Positions 63,701 to 64,000 of a stretch of DNA of 64,000 nucleotides are shown one piece after another. Position 1 is the stretch's first letter, and every line of letters starts with the position of its first letter. The notes under the pieces were generated by a model. That model was not told the DNA's origin, did not search any database, and worked only from the letters and a program-made list of their open reading frames with translations. The position numbers were made by a program, and so were the translations under genes. Source of the DNA: Oceanipulchritudo coccoides (GTDB lineage Bacteria; Verrucomicrobiota; Verrucomicrobiia; Opitutales; Oceanipulchritudinaceae); NCBI RefSeq assembly GCF_010500615.1, contig NZ_JAAGNX010000002.1, positions 1,097,478-1,161,477 of the forward strand, written 5' to 3'.

Positions 63701-64000
63701 GGCCGTATCCTCGGCGATGACGAGGGCACCTTCTTCAAGGGCGACATCAACTTCGAGCAGGATCAGCTTCCCCTTAATCCGCTATTCCCGACTCCGTATG
63801 TCGATTACCTGCAGGATCGCGGGGACGTCTATGCGGGTACCTACGATTTAGGCTTCCAGACCTTGCCGGTGGAACTTGAAGTCCTCACCAAGGCGGATGG
63901 AACAACCCCGATCTTCACTCGTGCTTTCCTGACCGGTTCGACGGACAACAACACAATGGTGGTTGGTGACTTCGACGGCGAGATCACCGTTGATGGAAGC
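36719..64000 (+). CDS. Giant LEPR-XLL surface/secreted protein, partial (9094+ residues)
   Basis: One uninterrupted reading frame runs from the GTG at 36719 to the window edge, still open after 9094 codons. An in-frame TAA directly precedes the GTG, and the first ATG comes only after the LEPR-XLL motif, so GTG (or TTG at 36755/36779) is the start. Order of parts: basic N-terminus; LEPR-XLL at residues 36-42; acidic linker; matrixin-type protease (about 225-350, HExxHxxGxxH at 323-333); beta domain; lipase-like region (about 545-790); EF-hand-like loops (about 850-920); helical stretch (about 1045-1150); beta repeats A (about 1375-4020), B (4015-5715) and C (5715-7940); an unrepeated beta domain (7940-8530); RTX-like calcium repeats (8530-8970). 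It is very rich in Asp, Gly, Thr and Ser and has almost no cysteine. Likely an exported giant adhesin or hydrolytic surface protein, and substrate of the upstream machine (inferred). Confidence 0.93.
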   Translation, partial: MGRIRAPAPLNALPAALSNSLNSRHKVQKNFELESLEPRLLLSGDGLMGAAAADMLDNPEDTIDAIVVQDYAELSALEDSGNDLFEIEDEAISVLDSGADSTETDADPASDSPAAATDSGSGEVLSSDEMTALESVEHALDGTAVTSLEATSVSGQANTLSEELVTTLNAANGPPSGAAPLEQWASAEFTNSGSDTTGGSGFLVSTLEASNQLLVEASNDPLSSAFIPKLTLEQLDVVFQEALRLWSATPLSVEQLDLLNSLTFRIEDLGDGVLGEAEGNSIVLDDDAAGHGWFVDLTPDGNSEFGDATDRLNQVDLLTVVLHETGHVLGFDHDSPLAVMTDTLSTGERITLGDSPQDALDSNLTTPVSGNQVTGTSPNVVLDLTPVADDATTVIVTVDDLGAISVSGSALDDGASPISDVIEIRGNANGSLEIVGPDVSVVWTLDGSNSGSLTIPGSPDIVITFSNVDVITGGSDSDEFRLDAAYASQIELNGESGNDTLIIENGSAADVIFNAGPGEADTVVNQGGTSGALILSEVETLIDRPLLFIPGFGGSFADTSLSEDAGIAGGTIIEEWLRNRGLAPDRLILEPITEGYSDMVQTFSNIGYVNGTNTGAIGTLFAVLWDWRVPVAQPDSTPDGFLETVTSGSLALDGTYETGLDYLAYWMNEAVTAWTTLTGAAPDSVDLVTHSTGGLIARSYIQSAAYGVSGLLPVNMLIQTGVPNQGTGAPFLMLKNDFSLKSASRFLGKTLNDAWLLWDNGNTPIYNPDGSPFAAADEEEFILNYVSTLQDLLAIYPFLDDVENDERTLRALTDSDTPFNILLSDLNAYDLDAFVARGVLQVVEDSLPAELADADSGNGIVTYAELLALYDTSDPNGTLDVDDDVLPAELAIADDGDGLGGPADGIVSYDELLRMYDRQTYVVYSDAVTTEDLAIQNTGIQFSLGSANEILPITELFIGSLPGETDVWYNLEPYPTGGDGTVSTLSSSEGFAETRLVEVSAIAGADLAHLDITHNADSQRKIVELLGVTDQSVAVISTNLLLTSSADQGKRLYDLGLIDPVEIAQRAYDGALAQIQSLQDFVSNNELLKKNLPIVNKNLNQLLNDATDGLGFDALFTQLTDSVGSFTGYADLATLEAGIESTLGLLSSEFSIVDNVSTAGQLQLQFNITESSTYSTTANLGDSGGPLSGSIDLLADLDFALAFNINLDLGALLDSTGEGDGADGIEIELVTLDVGASFSSSDIDVALGLDGVGGLAIENGTASFDAGLSVSFADTDGTPDTLSAFQFLSPDSFAGLQDLISFQVTDAALDFTLPATVAVANPGFDLAGAGTLALASSDVFSGDTPDISLGLTVTNFSVGDFFTSSGSLTFETGAEGDLQITGSVSGNGTNGALVTAGPVTVSGAAEVAFVRRTVDIDTTGDGEADLIGAQLDEVALSLTSGSVDVAGVADLELSGELTLASVKAAGESISLYTALKMGAVTVGIQTSSTDFGLDGTLTISGLDYNASSGDERLDWTSAFDFDEDGTPDLLNAATLLPTPGDLPIDFDSSLELRVSGSVSGTPIISAGPVTLSGTAELALTRGIVNVDTDGSGTPDLLGARLDTLAFFVPSSSSVNLDVSSIAELDVSGSFALATITADGETTARYSALRMGDVVVSTVGMSSDFGFDATVSIDSLDYNATTVADRLDWTTAFDLDEDGTPEVLNPGADLPTATDLSIDFESSLQLRLSGGLNDSGSGLLLTAGPVTLSGQADFALTRRSVDVDTDGDGTVDALGAQLDSMALSLTSVAIDISGLFNLTASGELALAKVETSSTVYTAFKMGNVTLGGTSASAADFGLDGTLSIDGLDYNTSSGSELLDWTSAFDLDGDDEADVLDPGQDLPTAKELAIDFDSTLQLRLSGSLNDGSTGPLLTAGPVTLSGSADFTLTRQTVDADTTGDGTVDALGAQLDSMALSMTGVNLSISGLFDLTVSGELALAKLSLGGGSSTVYTGLRMGNVTITGSTASSDDFGLNGTLSLTGLDYNASTSGDRLNWASAFDFDGDDEADVLDPGQDLPTAKDLAIDFDSTLQLRVSGSLNDAPEDSGIFLTAGPVSLDGSAEFTLTRQFVDVDTDGDGTADLLGYQLDSVAIFIPSESPVTLIVTGVAELSVSGSLAFARVSAPGAGTPRYTALKMGDVVVESSTASSGDFGLSGTLTIAGLDYNSALNEPRLNWANAFDFDGDAEPDVLDPGADLPTAQDLSIDFDSSLQLRLSGSIAGDTENNDLLLTAGPVTLAGSAEFSLTRQTVDVDTTGDGNADVTGAQLDSIALSVTDAELDVSGVANLTVSGELALAKLTLDGQTSAAYTALKMGDVTVSASTGAAADFGLAGTLTIAGLDYNSAATGDRLNWAGAFDFDGDNEADVLNPGQDLPTPTDLAIDFDSTLQLRLSGSITGDENNNDILITAGPVTLAGSAEFALTRQTVDVDTTGDGTPDALGAQLDSIALSVTNAELVAGSLATVTLSGELALAKLTLATPSTVVYTAFKMGNVTLSNADGATASDFGLSGTLTINSLDYNGGSVADQRLDWNSAFDFDGDNEADVLNPGLDLPTPIDLAIDFEAGLELRLSGSIAGDASNNDILITAGPVTLAGTAEFALTRQTISVDTTGDGAANEADAQLDSIALSITGGKLVVGTVATLDISGDLAIGKATLSDTTTVYTALKMGDVSVSIDTAPSANFGLTGVLTIDSLDYNGGSVADERLDWANAFDFDGDDIADELALNPGANLPTPKDLSLDFNSSLQLRLSGSLNKTTDPTVIFLTAGPVTLAGRADFTLTRQTVSVDTTADGTFNETDAQLDVIALSLTDAELVAGSLATLTVSGELALAKVTLANTTTVYTAFKMGNVSVTTETASTSSFGLAGTMNIDRLDYNGGSVADARLDWTSAIDLDGDNTADQLDPGQDLATPVDLAIDFTDGLQVRLSGSVTGDAGNNDILLTAGPVTLAGTVEFALTRQTVDFDSTGDGTANESNAQLDTIAISISEGSLATLDVSGVATLVVSGQLAIARVTLNSQTTAQYTAVKMGDVVVSSSIASASDFGLEGTLTINGLDYNSTASGDRLDWSNAFDLDGDTIPDLLNPGADLPTPAELAIDFESSLELRLSGSISGSPLLTAGTITLAGTAEFALTRQTVDVDTDDDGSVDATNAQLDLIALSILDLSPVTLTVGSLTTLSVSGQLALARVTLDGQTAAEYTALKMGDVTVNASSAAADDFGLSGTLTINGLNYNSALTGNRLEWTSAFDLDNDDSPDLLDPGADLPTPVDLTIDFNSSLQLLVSGSVTGDPLNNNILLTAGPVTVAGTAEFAMTRQTADVDTTGDGNADANFAQLDSIALSVTDAVLDVSGIATLTVSGELALARVTLSGQLDAKYTAFKMGNVTVSNSNASASTFGLEGTLTIAGLDYNGGLVAGERLDWNSAFDFDGDANPDILDPGADLPTPVDLAIDFESSLQLRVSGSVTGAGVDEIFLTAGPVTLGGTAEFALTRQTVKVDTTGDGTMDQTNAQLDSVALSVTDVELEVTGLATLTVSGDLALARVTLDGSTTADYTAFKMGDVTVTASTASASDFGLSGSLKITGLDYNQAESGNRLNWTKAFDFDGDTVNDILDPGQDLPTPQDLAIDFDSNLQLRVSGSLNADPDPEQIFLVAGPVSLDGRAEFTMTRQTVSVDTNGDGTANETGAQLDSLALVVSDVELIVTNVASLQVSGELALAKLTLADMTTVYTAFKMGNVSVTTNFTSGDFGLTGNLSIDSLNYNASTVADRLDWTKAFEFTGDSNPDILNPGADLPTPVDLSIDFESGLELQLSGSVTGAGVDEIFLAVGPVTLGGTAEFTLTRQTIDVDESGDGTSILTDAQLDSIALSVSDVTLDVEGVASLTVSGQFAYATVKATSADPARYTALLIKDLSVDASVADGALDFGTVGPIIISELKYNGAADTFSRLDWNTAFDFDGDTAYDDLLNPGADLPTPADLTIDFDSTLEFTISGQLTVDLGGYVLVAGSFSLTSTQPEQVNLLGDAVLEDVDLLTIELTSVNLFVGVGGVFDTTTDPDNWTIDTSNATGFSVSNANVAIARASITVTDPAPTTLDDRTWTGIVANADNMSIVGLPDDFELQVDNLSIVSNTANGADVLDWSVLVSEAPFDALSADQDLLVSGDVTINLGGFVLVAGSFEIEKSYFPSEDLGPPNGTANVELLTINLESVNLFVGVGGVFDTTTDPDNYSIEADEAAGAIGFSVTDANLYLALANVRDLTPEDPQTDTRRWTGIAATADNMSIVGLPDEFELQVDNLEVFANFASGNDGQATPLDADLINWNSLVASPNPLNGLDDSTVFSVSGDLTLNLDGFVLVAGSFDIAKTTPAGIDLGTTDGPLDIDLLTINLTDVNLFVGVGGVFDTSTDGDYKIVAESTVTAGTFVDIDDSDAGATGFSVTNANLYLAIASVTDSTPETPPTDTRSWTGVAANVDSMSVVGMPDDFVLQVDNLNILVNSSSGDSGPTNTVNAENIDWSALIEDSNPLSELEAGTDFSVSGDITLNLKNFVLVAGSFSIAKKTEDGVVFGGDNGTQDIDLLVITLTNVNLFVGVGGVFDTSTEGEYAIKADDSTNPGTLVDIADENAEATGFSVTNANLFIGIASVRNPDATLETAPTDTRRWTGVAASADSMSVVGLPDNFVLQVDNLNVLVNTQSGDDGETVAVDAAPINWSLITEAPDALDPLTDTTDFVVTGELTLNLGGFVLVAGGFGIEKKSETVADLGGTNGGADIDLLIFELTSVNLFVGVGGVFDTTTDPDNFSIKADSTDTPGTLVAIDNEFANATGFSVVDADLYLAIASVTNPTPGTTPEDTRRWTGVAASADSMSIVGLPTNFTLQIDNLSVLINSVSGDSGPSSSAGAEKIDWNVLTEAPTALQVAEMTPATVFSVKGDLTLNLGGYVLVAGGFDIAKTTPTGVDLGETNGTANVDLLTISLTGVNFFVGVGGVFDTTTDPDNYSIKADSKATPGTLVDIDSTDANATGFSVTNANLYLAIASVTDTTPETPQTDTRRWIGVAATADAMSVVGLPTDFTLRVDNLSVLVNSASGNDGAAVDPANAAKIDWSELFSVSNPLSALTAATVFSVKGDLTLNLGGYVLVAGSFSLKKTEENVQDLGNANAPVPSVDLLTISLTDVNLFVGTGGVFDTTTDGDYNIKADDKTAPGNLVDISDTNADAVGFSVTNANLHLAIASVTDATPETPPTDARRWTGVAASAESMSVVGLPSDFTLQVDNLNVLVNSSSPTAQNIDWSLLVDADSPLAALSTTTLSTSPYFLVEGDLTLNLGGYVLLAGSFNIEKSGGSLDPTGANTPVDILTIDLSSVNLFVGAGATFDTSTEGAFDIDVSEATGFSVSNASLFVSIVSVTDSTPETPPTDTRRWIGVAASADQMTIEGLPDDFALEVGNLEVFYNSASGNDGSTPPGGVDAVKIDWADVYAPADDPLENLAASTTLSVAGDITIDLGGYVLVAGNFLIAKTEATGVDVGSPSAPDLVDLDVLEIRLTSVDLFVGVGGEFDTTTDPNNYSIVAKRISNPAQTVAITDADADAIGFSVSNANLFIGIASVTDPTPETPAEDTRSWTGIAATASNLTAVGLPTEIADPNLTNLKVLFNSASGFDDSATPVAAKTIDWDLVFPTATVPVLDPHPLEELSGDTTLSVSGDVQLNLLSNTITITASVGLKLSTQEVYLRSITSPGDAPAGPVEVSALEIGVSNASVGFNYDIDPAAGNGVETFSISGVTLGLAYYTPTSSTDTRTWMGLKTFGGVAAGSVVSGEITVRLNTGFGTDDGTNPNSTVVDFKKSFESANGLNDGAVLVDTNGAEPVRLDYDGKLESFAVEGSLEIGDFFFVNGRFEYTDLGPQSITLVGGTSGINVNVSYLSVTNASAFVGVDGPYQNGDGSINPDAIGFQLTGMDFVVVKMAEVGGLGREWNAVKATATSAGIVGIEGFTLTANTISVEMNTGKDSSSNDLAPNDMVDFNATYGGALQVDTGRTDELGAVVNVAIDYDEQLLQVSANAVLDIAGFVQINGGFSFTKFSAPDVKLTGQTTLVDMDGTTIAFENVNAFIGAGPYFVDSDSDGSYDEIDPDAAGLLLKDIDIAVVMLKPTALGSAERYYAVSASTESIELPGLFSGDSSAFKGRGYKIEMNASNAAAGTKVVDFGTTYAATAGQLLVVTGPSGGTEAFNYGAKLERVSIENLSLSIDDYVYVSGGFSFERQQGLTVTLSDTANSKRVVDTYTLGAGNLDVFVGSGPYFEDTDSDGDIDADDNRNADAIGLALENVNFGLILLRPTAAAHKSVKYIAVKATADFAGLVGIDVFKLSASNIDIEYNTVRNPSNPNDNVVVDFSELPLGHYPLSTGNGVLPINFNSKVLRASVGDAELQIDDYVFINGSLAFEKGTLPSVTLSNSTPLTNVSAINVGATNVNMFFGANGPYWTDLDGDGQISWAFDAGGGNDASRTITQIGEATSGSIDLDINGSVTTVTIGTSSAILPEDAIVTLTNDQIITVGTTNGVQYGDYITGDLSTTDEVNPVESGELNAEAVGFNITNADLAFTLLKQDGASTKYIGLQASSEFFGFVGTDIFKLQATRVEVELNLVTGGGTNASSPVVNFAATKPSELLSLFDTVSDKVITVGELRALNGGGTSYSSSIAELYATAALDTDEIELAELVRILDTDLDGYLSVDEAKEFLSSANDALAVTKDLDLDGKIDPVGYEVRTGGESTYLNEERRRIRASADNVLLNVADFAYLNGTISLDLGSRETVTVSTGIPPILGDIGASNIASINAAMASIESTLNNVQGSVATTLTGAINSVTTAITDSVLNTSSSLISSVFDELNTAINSGIDAAKDNIAASLTTSLTAITDSISVDNLLETTITNIIPSGLDSNISGLLQTILSPIKTLVAKELESALEESLTGAIDRIVNSVGDAVSNAVNNGLDKAEAEIKAAIRNALLPQIARVEAKLIQLATNAASRLNPVFDKLRGFASLRLGDNLATIEGVQVDVTAIGISNATAFIGLPPEGGIDFSTPIVDQDALGFFIDNFNMGLGIFKPVISKQLPTFTAAKISADAAGFSDGDPDADTIEIVARDIDVQFNLGGPLVKGLGPLLANATIDFENSTFPSNTTSNIGFPVETGTTPNPVYLDFGAGERIIAEVGKATLIISEYVHITGNIAFEKGQIETVDLTGGVIAGLGTPQERTDFLTGIGLPADLLDAFPALSGQTDVSFLTIGGSDINAFFGFDGPYWTDDLDGDNQISWVLPDGATFVNNVTIDGFAYTAGTVIDDVTLTDNAGNLVDIALTSDLSTLLDTVLVDINGTQVKYGDIDGDDLVDADESAEVNPDAVGLVLDDFDFGLAMMTPVLPTDFAKYFALKAEADQVTFVGVDDVTISAEKILVEVNQSSPSVYGVPLFPVVDFANTDAFESEQLALFDAIDDDILTLGDLSKLNTDNSAGISKLDNVLQSDNTRVTHEILLSLLNTNNAGDSRGVIDIDEAAVLFGGNSSTQSVVDAAIALVEGFDLDFDGKIDPLGFEVNTGGTPVYLTMDSPLIRAQGRVDLDVLGAVTLSGSIAFELGPVENITLTDGSSKDVTVMTIGGADISAFVGFDGPYWTDLDGDGEVSWALPDDGTFDYDYVIDGVAYAAGDSTKGVTITAITGMDNSGSGSIATITENGNAATTVSVDGVRYGDQGSTLNTFVEAEETAELNEEAIGLAITDLDFGIMVMASIDIQDLGVYIAGKVNIPEDGISFVGVDDLTITGSLNIEVNAGAATGSGFAQVDFIKSFQYDLAGLDTDNDKILEFGDDNLPQYIRDADSNGDSIVTYDELLAEYDTNNNGLIDTDTEDTLSGDFAALDNAGDADGLVYAGYRVNTGPGGEPVRLDFTDFLISIQLEGEISYGDLFALDGAFLLEVDTQGLKIFASASLTVGPSGDYFEMTALGVLIIDADGVAADFEISLEIGDDLSGDISNSGADIYARLIMNTTGTLKSVEIPKTFYDNLPDSVLNRLETLAGDADQFDTDGNDIISEAEINDQLVNGEKLYYTVGAEAPSLRDLFDDPNAPDTPLAPAGFYIAVGFSAQLRFADVFDLSGKFGILITDNSFELLIGASITIGPLGTAGVSGSLRIDPTGIVGRVQIKLDVGIGGSTGLSITGDALFEINTTDNSAEETLNVFGFAEGGGLVLETVTIEEGVLIRIEGTISFVGFLEASASLTISFRGDEFYLGGTATISIGSLLNTTISLDVLITPDGITLDAAVTINANILEIIRIEASGRLIINTSSSQVTIVRDNISKTYAAKTFLLDLHGEVSILEVLTFTADFKIQVGGGTFSHDVANAKARLPAGSDTMLRPGQWAVSFAANIDFFGIITLGADGWFNSKGHFGVYLGGRIVIGTESFGIIGTFNIHAGYDGIDFTIGGGASARLVLFGWSLASVSVAFDYSSLTGLLTITGRITLDFWLFSVDVSATFTIGLFKIPPPVFLAGSSSNDTLLNGDAVDSDGKLYLNMGDRAQYRNIEESNPDETFIIKHVSGTAGNEVVEVVSFGRTQQFSGVSEIIVNDAGAGSDMIIVKDGVLSSVDLNGGSGDDVIIVESARGTGNRIDGGTGDDYIEVAGRVTVPFTIIGGPMSGSGTDEDFIIGGSGNDTIYGGFGPDTIYGKGGIDTIHGNDGPDSIFGGTGNDNIYGNNGADSIFWNVGDGLDVTDGGLNRDTFLITRGSGSDIGVLSSPAAGQISFAWAGEGSTMDANSIESLDIDLGDGADSLIINNLDGSGVTEYTIDLGRLPTIKDSDGNQLYSAGDGDDDHLEFYGSASEDNFTISTSVDEVTSTDQIDLVRQGAYSATILGGVWTENDDLVIHAEAGGGSINASGVSKKLMKMTFNGGSGEDVIIGTPYNDHINSGTGSDTVTGGYGIDVFTDTSTSSSDIDTLVETLSGDMTLLNNYFVHGRILGDDEGTFFKGDINFEQDQLPLNPLFPTPYVDYLQDRGDVYAGTYDLGFQTLPVELEVLTKADGTTPIFTRAFLTGSTDNNTMVVGDFDGEITVDGS
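36824..36850 (+). other. LEPR-XLL motif of the giant protein
   Basis: Encodes LEPRLLLSG at residues 36-44, preceded by 'VQKNFELES' and followed by 'DGLMGAAAADML'. The motif marks the N-terminus of very long proteins in PVC bacteria and some proteobacteria and is thought to be a sorting or processing signal. No classical signal peptide is present, so this region probably directs export. Confidence 0.85.
37390..37780 (+). other. Matrixin-type metalloprotease domain in the giant protein
   Basis: Residues about 225-350. The segment 'HETGHVLGFDH' (323-333) is a complete metzincin zinc site, HExxHxxGxxH, and M340 in 'LAVMTDTLSTGER' fits the Met-turn. Upstream 'LDDDAAGHGWFVDLTPDG' matches the matrixin-like domains that I know from other giant surface proteins. 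All zinc ligands and the catalytic glutamate are present, so activity is plausible. Confidence 0.8.
38340..39100 (+). other. Lipase-like alpha/beta-hydrolase region in the giant protein
   Basis: Residues about 541-794. 'PLLFIPGFGGSF' resembles the oxyanion-hole strand of lipases. 'DLVTHSTGGLIARSY' gives a nucleophile elbow with S691, reading T-H-S-T-G where most lipases have G-H-S-x-G. The candidate acid and histidine residues lie in the following 200 residues but cannot be fixed by eye. Likely acyl-ester hydrolase or acyltransferase of the PGAP1/LCAT-like kind. Confidence 0.65.
40840..48780 (+). repeat. Repeat family A: about 15 units of 510-540 bp in the giant gene
   Basis: Each unit of 170-180 residues contains in order 'LDYN', 'RLDW(T/N)xAFDFDGD', 'LPTPxDLAIDF', 'LQLRLSGS', 'TAGPVTLxGxAEFxLTRQTVDVDTTGDG', 'AQLDSIALS', 'VSGELALAK', 'YTAFKMG(N/D)V' and 'DFGLxGTL'. 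The LDYN element recurs near 41225, 41747, 42258, 42780, 43318, 43846, 44376, 44904, 45435, 45977, 46500, 47029, 47556, 48076 and 48605. Each has an acidic DxDGDG-like loop, suggesting calcium binding. The array begins with a partial unit. Confidence 0.9.
48760..53870 (+). repeat. Repeat family B: 9 units of 500-590 bp in the giant gene
   Basis: Units of 170-195 residues: 'LTLNLGGFVLVAGSF', 'DIDLLTIxLTxVNLFVGVGGVFDTTTD', 'GFSVTNANLYLAIASV', 'PPTDTRRWTGVAA', 'MSVVGLPDDFxLQVDNLxVLVNS', then 'IDWSxL'. The NLFVGVGG element recurs near 48911, 49414, 49957, 50536, 51122, 51708, 52299, 52859 and 53404. The family is distinct from A, but alternates the same kind of short beta strands. Copies 4-7 are the most regular in spacing. 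Confidence 0.9.
53870..60520 (+). repeat. Repeat family C: 7 divergent units with calcium-type loops
   Basis: Longer, less regular units (about 540-1760 bp apart) marked by 'F-(V/I/F)-G-x-x-GPYWTDLDGDG' and 'NPDAVGLxLxDFDFGLxMM'. The GPY-type element lies near 54546, 55081, 55628, 56168, 57929 (degenerate), 58598 and 59690. EF-hand-like loops are inserted at about 56905-57010, 59170-59470 and 60310-60420 (for example 'DTDLDGYLSVDEA' and 'DADSNGDSIVTYDEL'). It shares the 'AVGF' and 'VGVD' logic with family B and may derive from it. Confidence 0.8.
57220..57870 (+). other. Helical insert within repeat region C
   Basis: About 215 residues without the beta-repeat pattern: 'SINAAMASIESTLNNVQGSV', 'SSLISSVFDELNTAINSGID', 'AVSNAVNNGLDKAEAEIKAA'. 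Regular amphipathic heptad-like helices, low in glycine and aspartate, resembling phasin- or apolipoprotein-like helices. It interrupts unit 4 to unit 5 of family C. Confidence 0.65.
62585..63630 (+). repeat. RTX-like (haemolysin-type) calcium-binding repeats
   Basis: Glycine/aspartate nonapeptide-type repeats: 'GGSGDDVIIV' and 'GGTGDDYIEV' near 62610-62705. The densest block, at 62785-62945, contains 'GGSGNDTIYGG', 'FGPDTIYGKGG', 'IDTIHGNDG' and 'GGTGNDNIYGNNG'. A last cluster, 'GGSGEDVIIG' and 'GTGSDTVTGGYG', is at 63505-63600. They fold as a calcium-dependent beta-roll outside the cell, as in type I secretion substrates, although no ABC transporter is encoded here. Confidence 0.85.

Overview
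The window reads as chromosomal DNA of a Gram-negative bacterium of the PVC group, most likely a marine Verrucomicrobiota (Opitutae-like). This is an inference from gene content: an LEPR-XLL giant protein, HYR-rich and propeller-rich secreted proteins, TamA/TamB, RND efflux, large multihaem cytochromes and generally weak Shine-Dalgarno sequences. No rRNA, tRNA, CRISPR array or insertion sequence was seen. Almost all of the DNA is coding.

Left part (1-17.8 kb). A secreted Asp-box/BNR-like propeller protein (-) and a 1491-residue secreted HYR-like repeat protein (+) diverge from a 291-base spacer that holds a Fur-box-like palindrome. A strong bidirectional hairpin terminator follows the second gene. 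Next is a compact leftward efflux operon, marR > membrane-fusion protein > RND pump > TolC, with 4-base ATGA overlaps and two TTAGC-type inverted repeats just upstream of marR. A small membrane protein and a sodium:solute symporter run rightward. An 11-haem cytochrome c fused to a membrane cytochrome b runs leftward.

Middle part (17.8-27.9 kb). A D-2-hydroxyacid dehydrogenase is followed by a translationally coupled tamB-like/tamA-like pair and a second fused multihaem cytochrome c / cytochrome b gene (13 CxxCH). Both cytochrome genes have a promoter-like sequence whose -35 element lies in an AT-rich palindrome. A leftward pair encodes a haemolysin-III-type membrane protein and an NTF2/SnoaL-like exported protein.

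Right part (28.0 kb to the end) is the most remarkable. Six consecutive rightward genes look like one export locus: a TolC-like outer-membrane protein, a short HlyD-like adaptor, a GAF-like/HlyD fusion anchored in the inner membrane, a PqqD-like/M50 peptidase/HlyD fusion, a SecA-like ATPase that lacks the helical C-terminal domains of housekeeping SecA, and then a giant LEPR-XLL protein. The giant gene starts with GTG at 36719 and is still open at the window edge, 9094 codons later. It carries an N-terminal LEPR-XLL motif, a matrixin-type zinc protease domain, a lipase-like alpha/beta-hydrolase region, EF-hand-like loops, three successive families of beta-rich repeats (about 15, 9 and 7 units), a helical insert and RTX-like calcium repeats. 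No ABC transporter is present, so the SecA-like protein is the only candidate motor in the locus. My working hypothesis is a dedicated, non-ABC secretion route for a giant surface protein, using a SecA derivative as motor and an M50/HlyD fusion as a processing or recognition component.
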